IMG/VR virus record: IMGVR_UViG_3300022187_000078
Coordinates: 1 to 40,459 of that record
Strand: one strand, 5' to 3'
DNA length: 40,459 nucleotides
Source: a virus
The translations under genes were made by a program, and so were the position numbers. The notes beneath the pieces were generated by a model. That model was not told the DNA's origin and did no database searches. It saw only the letters and a list, made by a program, of their open reading frames with translations. How positions within the stretch are numbered: the stretch's first letter is position 1; each line of letters begins with the position of its first letter. This document shows positions 38,231 through 40,459 of the stretch, piece after piece.

Positions 38231-39914
38231 GGTACGCGGCGGTAATAAAGACAAGAAGAAGGAGCTCCCTGTTGTATGTTTCAGCGGGGAGTTTTCGTCT
38301 CGTTCCGACGACGCTCTATTCGAGCACTCGGGTTTCATCGTATTGGACTTTGACCACGTAGATGTAGAAGCAACAAAGCAGTCTCTTGCTCACGACGACT
38401 TCATCCAATCGTGCTGGACCTCACCAAGCGGCGGGGGGGTCAAGGCTCTGGTGCGCATCACCAACCCAGAAAGACACAGGGATCACTTCCGATCTCTGGT
38501 CAAATACTTCGAACGCACCCACGGTCTAGAGCTGGATGAGTCTGGCATCAACGAGTCACGTGCCTGCTTCGAATCGTACGACCCCGACATCATCATCAAG
38601 GATGATTACAAAAGATTCGGTCACTTCACCACTGAGTTTGCTGAAGCACAGACACCGACTAACGAGGCGTACGACTTTACTGACTACATGAAGCTAAACT
38701 TGGCTTGCCGTATGATTCGGCAGGCTGAGGATGGAGAGAAACACCGCATGCTTGTGCGAGCCTCCCGTCTGTGTGGTGGATTCATCGCTGCAGGAAGGAT
38801 GGAGGAGGAGGAAGTAGTCAGGGTTCTTCACCGAGAAATATGCAAGAGGGATGTAGAGTCTGAGTCTCACGCCCTCAACACGATCCTTGACGGGATCAAC
38901 TTGGGTAAGAACATGCCCATCAGGGAACTCGTTGACGAAGAGAAGTCAGCCAAGCGCGAGCTTCTCATCAACGACGGGGACATGTCCTTCATCTCCTCAG
39001 ACGACTCCGACTTCCGATGGATTGACGACTACTCACAGGGTAAGATTCAGTTGGGGCTCGGCACAGGTGATCCTAAGTTCGATGAGTTCTTCCGCTACAA
39101 GAAGGAGTTCCTCATTATCAACGGACACTCCAACGTAGGTAAGACCACTACAGCCCTGTACCTTATCGCAAACTCTGCCGTCCAGCATGGTTGGAAGTGG
39201 GTGATTTACTCCTCGGAGAACAGGACCGCATCCGTAAAGATGTCTCTGATGCAGTTCGCCATGGACAAGAAGGTGGCAGACATGACCTACTCCGAGAGGA
39301 AGGAGGCATACAGCTGGGTGCAGGAACACTTCACCGTGATCAACAACGAGCAGGTGTACAGCTACGCAGACATCATCCTGTTCATGGAGAAGGTGATGCG
39401 GCAGCAGGATATCGACGCAATCTTCATTGATCCGTACAACAGCCTCAAGCTGGACATGAAGGGAACCAACATCGGCGTCCACGACTACCACTACGAGGCA
39501 GCCTCAGAATTCCTGACGTTCAGCAAGGCCAACGACATTGCCGTGTGGCTCAACTGCCACTCAGGTACAGAGGCTCAGCGCCGCAAGGGACCCGACGGTT
39601 TGCCCGTTGCTCCATATGCGGAGGACACAGAGGGCGGTGGAAAGTTCGTAAACAGAGCAGATTGCTTCGTTACTATTCACCGAAAGGTTCAATCAGCCGA
39701 CCCTAACATACGGAAAATGAGTGAGATACACGTCAGAAAGGTTCGTGAGGTAGAAACAGGCGGTGCGCCCACTCCATTGGAGGATCCGTACTGCTTAATC
39801 ATGAATCTTTCCCACACTGGTTTCACAACGAGAATCGGTCAAAGGGCTCTCTTCCAACCGATTAACTTTTTGGAGCAGGCCCAAATGCCCATGAACATCA
39901 ACTTCCTAGGTTGA
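38118..39914 (+). CDS. VirE_N-like primase domain fused to RecA-fold helicase
   Basis: A 598-residue protein from ATG 38118; a TTG 12 bases upstream is rejected. N-terminal VirE_N/BT4734-like domain: FIVLDFDHVD (73-82) with acidic residues and SPSGGGVKALVRI (102-114). A middle helical linker (about 190-300) is followed by a DnaB/RadA-type ATPase: Walker A GHSNVGKT (336-343), YSSENRT (364-370), Walker B AIFIDPYNSL (434-443), and WLNCHSG (477-483) as the sensor region. It likely makes primers and unwinds DNA at the phage fork. This fusion is typical for phages of Bacteroidota. Confidence 0.85.
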   Translation: MKVTIFKNVFDKTNPHVIHLSKALERIKSGRSSTLVSEVRGGNKDKKKELPVVCFSGEFSSRSDDALFEHSGFIVLDFDHVDVEATKQSLAHDDFIQSCWTSPSGGGVKALVRITNPERHRDHFRSLVKYFERTHGLELDESGINESRACFESYDPDIIIKDDYKRFGHFTTEFAEAQTPTNEAYDFTDYMKLNLACRMIRQAEDGEKHRMLVRASRLCGGFIAAGRMEEEEVVRVLHREICKRDVESESHALNTILDGINLGKNMPIRELVDEEKSAKRELLINDGDMSFISSDDSDFRWIDDYSQGKIQLGLGTGDPKFDEFFRYKKEFLIINGHSNVGKTTTALYLIANSAVQHGWKWVIYSSENRTASVKMSLMQFAMDKKVADMTYSERKEAYSWVQEHFTVINNEQVYSYADIILFMEKVMRQQDIDAIFIDPYNSLKLDMKGTNIGVHDYHYEAASEFLTFSKANDIAVWLNCHSGTEAQRRKGPDGLPVAPYAEDTEGGGKFVNRADCFVTIHRKVQSADPNIRKMSEIHVRKVREVETGGAPTPLEDPYCLIMNLSHTGFTTRIGQRALFQPINFLEQAQMPMNINFLG

Positions 39915-39946
39915 TTTTCAAAATTTCTCTTGGTAACTTCGTTCAT

Positions 39947-40405
39947 ATGAAGAAGAGGACGAAGACTCCTAAGAGGCGTACATCCAAAAAAAAACATTTA
40001 GGAAGGTACGCTAGCTCCTTAGAGAAGTATTGTGCTGATCAGCTGAAAGAATACGGGTTAGCTTTCGATTACGAGGAGCATACCTTCGAGCTGATGGAGA
40101 AGTTCCGCTTCCCCAACAAGTACTTTAAGATGACTGCAAAAGGTAAGGAGATGGCAGACCGATCTGGGTCTGTCGTTCTCCCTATCACATACAAGCCCGA
40201 CTTTGTTGGAAGGGATCATGACTGGATCATCGAGACCAAGGGGTATCTACCGTCTCACCATGACTTCCCCATGAGGTGGAAGCTTTTTATGAGACACCTA
40301 GTGGGCAATAACGCGAAAACCATTATATTCCTCGCCAAGAATAGTTCTCAGGTGGATCGAGCCATTCAAGAGATACTAGAATCGATCAAGAATGGAGACA
40401 TCTAG
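39947..40405 (+). CDS. PD-(D/E)XK endonuclease, resolvase-like
   Basis: A 152-residue protein from ATG 39947; a TTG-start extension is rejected. A very basic head (KKRTKTPKRRTSKKKHLGRY) is followed by LEKYCADQLKEYGLAFDYEE and the nuclease core ITYKPDFVGRDHDWIIETKG, giving D in PDF and the E-T-K pair, as in T7 endonuclease I and DUF1064-type enzymes. It may resolve branched DNA formed by the annealing protein. It lies 32 bases after the helicase. Confidence 0.7.
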   Translation: MKKRTKTPKRRTSKKKHLGRYASSLEKYCADQLKEYGLAFDYEEHTFELMEKFRFPNKYFKMTAKGKEMADRSGSVVLPITYKPDFVGRDHDWIIETKGYLPSHHDFPMRWKLFMRHLVGNNAKTIIFLAKNSSQVDRAIQEILESIKNGDI

Positions 40406-40459
40406 ACTCAGCGCCTACTACCTGATTGCTTGCGACAGAGTCCACCAAGTGGTGGATGA
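40392..40459 (+). CDS. Partial ORF at right edge
   Basis: An ORF from ATG 40392, overlapping the nuclease stop by 14 bases, reads METSRLSAYYLIACDRVHQV and continues off the edge. Only 22 residues are seen, so no function can be given. The overlapped start agrees with the style of this operon. Confidence 0.4.
   Translation, partial: METSRLSAYYLIACDRVHQVVD

Noticed and set aside
39911-39946. N-terminal extension of the PD-(D/E)XK nuclease from TTG
   Set aside because: The ATG at 39947 gives a family-like basic head; the extension overlaps the helicase stop and has no start support.
40441-40456. Inverted repeat TCCACCA-AG-TGGTGGA as a packaging or attachment site
   Set aside because: It lies in a coding frame at the window edge and is short; no second feature supports a site.
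1-40459. Circular closure of the window (GTCCACCA near both ends)
   Set aside because: The match is about eight bases, and joining the ends would put a stop codon in the left partial gene after about 13 codons, in the midst of a nuclease operon.
1-40459. CRISPR array, integrase, transposase, or diversity-generating retroelement
   Set aside because: No spaced direct repeats, recombinase motifs or reverse transcriptase were seen.

Overview
The window reads as most of the genome of a tailed double-stranded DNA phage that probably infects a marine or aquatic Bacteroidota host. Terminase, portal, scaffold and capsid genes identify the phage. Three things point to the host: repeated TAnnTTTG boxes (the Bacteroidota -7 promoter element) directly before late genes, A/T-rich leaders in place of Shine-Dalgarno sites, and a primase-helicase with the VirE_N-like N-terminus common in that phylum and its phages. 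No integrase, repressor-integrase module or RNA polymerase is visible. The first gene is cut by the left edge and a new ORF by the right edge, and most tail machinery (tape measure, tail tube) is absent, so the genome is larger than this window.

Layout. Positions 1-26117 are a minus-strand late block. In transcription order (right to left) it holds: three proteins including a lytic transglycosylase, a decoration-like protein, an M15 peptidase, two large paralogous lectin-like fibres, a small structural pair, a cluster of small accessory genes with a double GroES-like co-chaperonin, a possible small terminase and an HNH nuclease, a tRNA-Arg, the large terminase, the portal, a baseplate/fibre group, small basic proteins, two paralogous decoration proteins, the scaffold, the major capsid protein, another decoration protein, a lectin-like protein, and two neck proteins. 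One gene in this block, at 18410-18832, runs on the plus strand: a winged-helix regulator candidate that fits its gap with no spare base on either side.

Positions 26118-26993 are a gene-free divergent control region. It has a good Bacteroidota promoter firing left, an 18-bp perfect palindrome and four hairpins, the last ending just before the first early gene. Positions 26994-40459 are a plus-strand early block of many short, tightly overlapped unknown genes, a 325-bp untranslated stretch with two tRNA-like folds, a GIY-YIG nuclease, a coiled-coil protein, two DNA-binding regulators (Fis-type and DnaA-C-like), then the replication/recombination module: annealing protein, RecE-like exonuclease, SSB-like protein, DUF1599 protein, VirE_N/helicase fusion and a PD-(D/E)XK nuclease.

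How it fits together: early genes copy and recombine the DNA from the right arm, while late genes on the left arm package it and build the particle. Late transcription seems to be split into units by hairpin terminators, each followed at once by a promoter so close to the start codon that the messages would be leaderless. Gene functions are inferred from recognised motifs and order; no database search was run.
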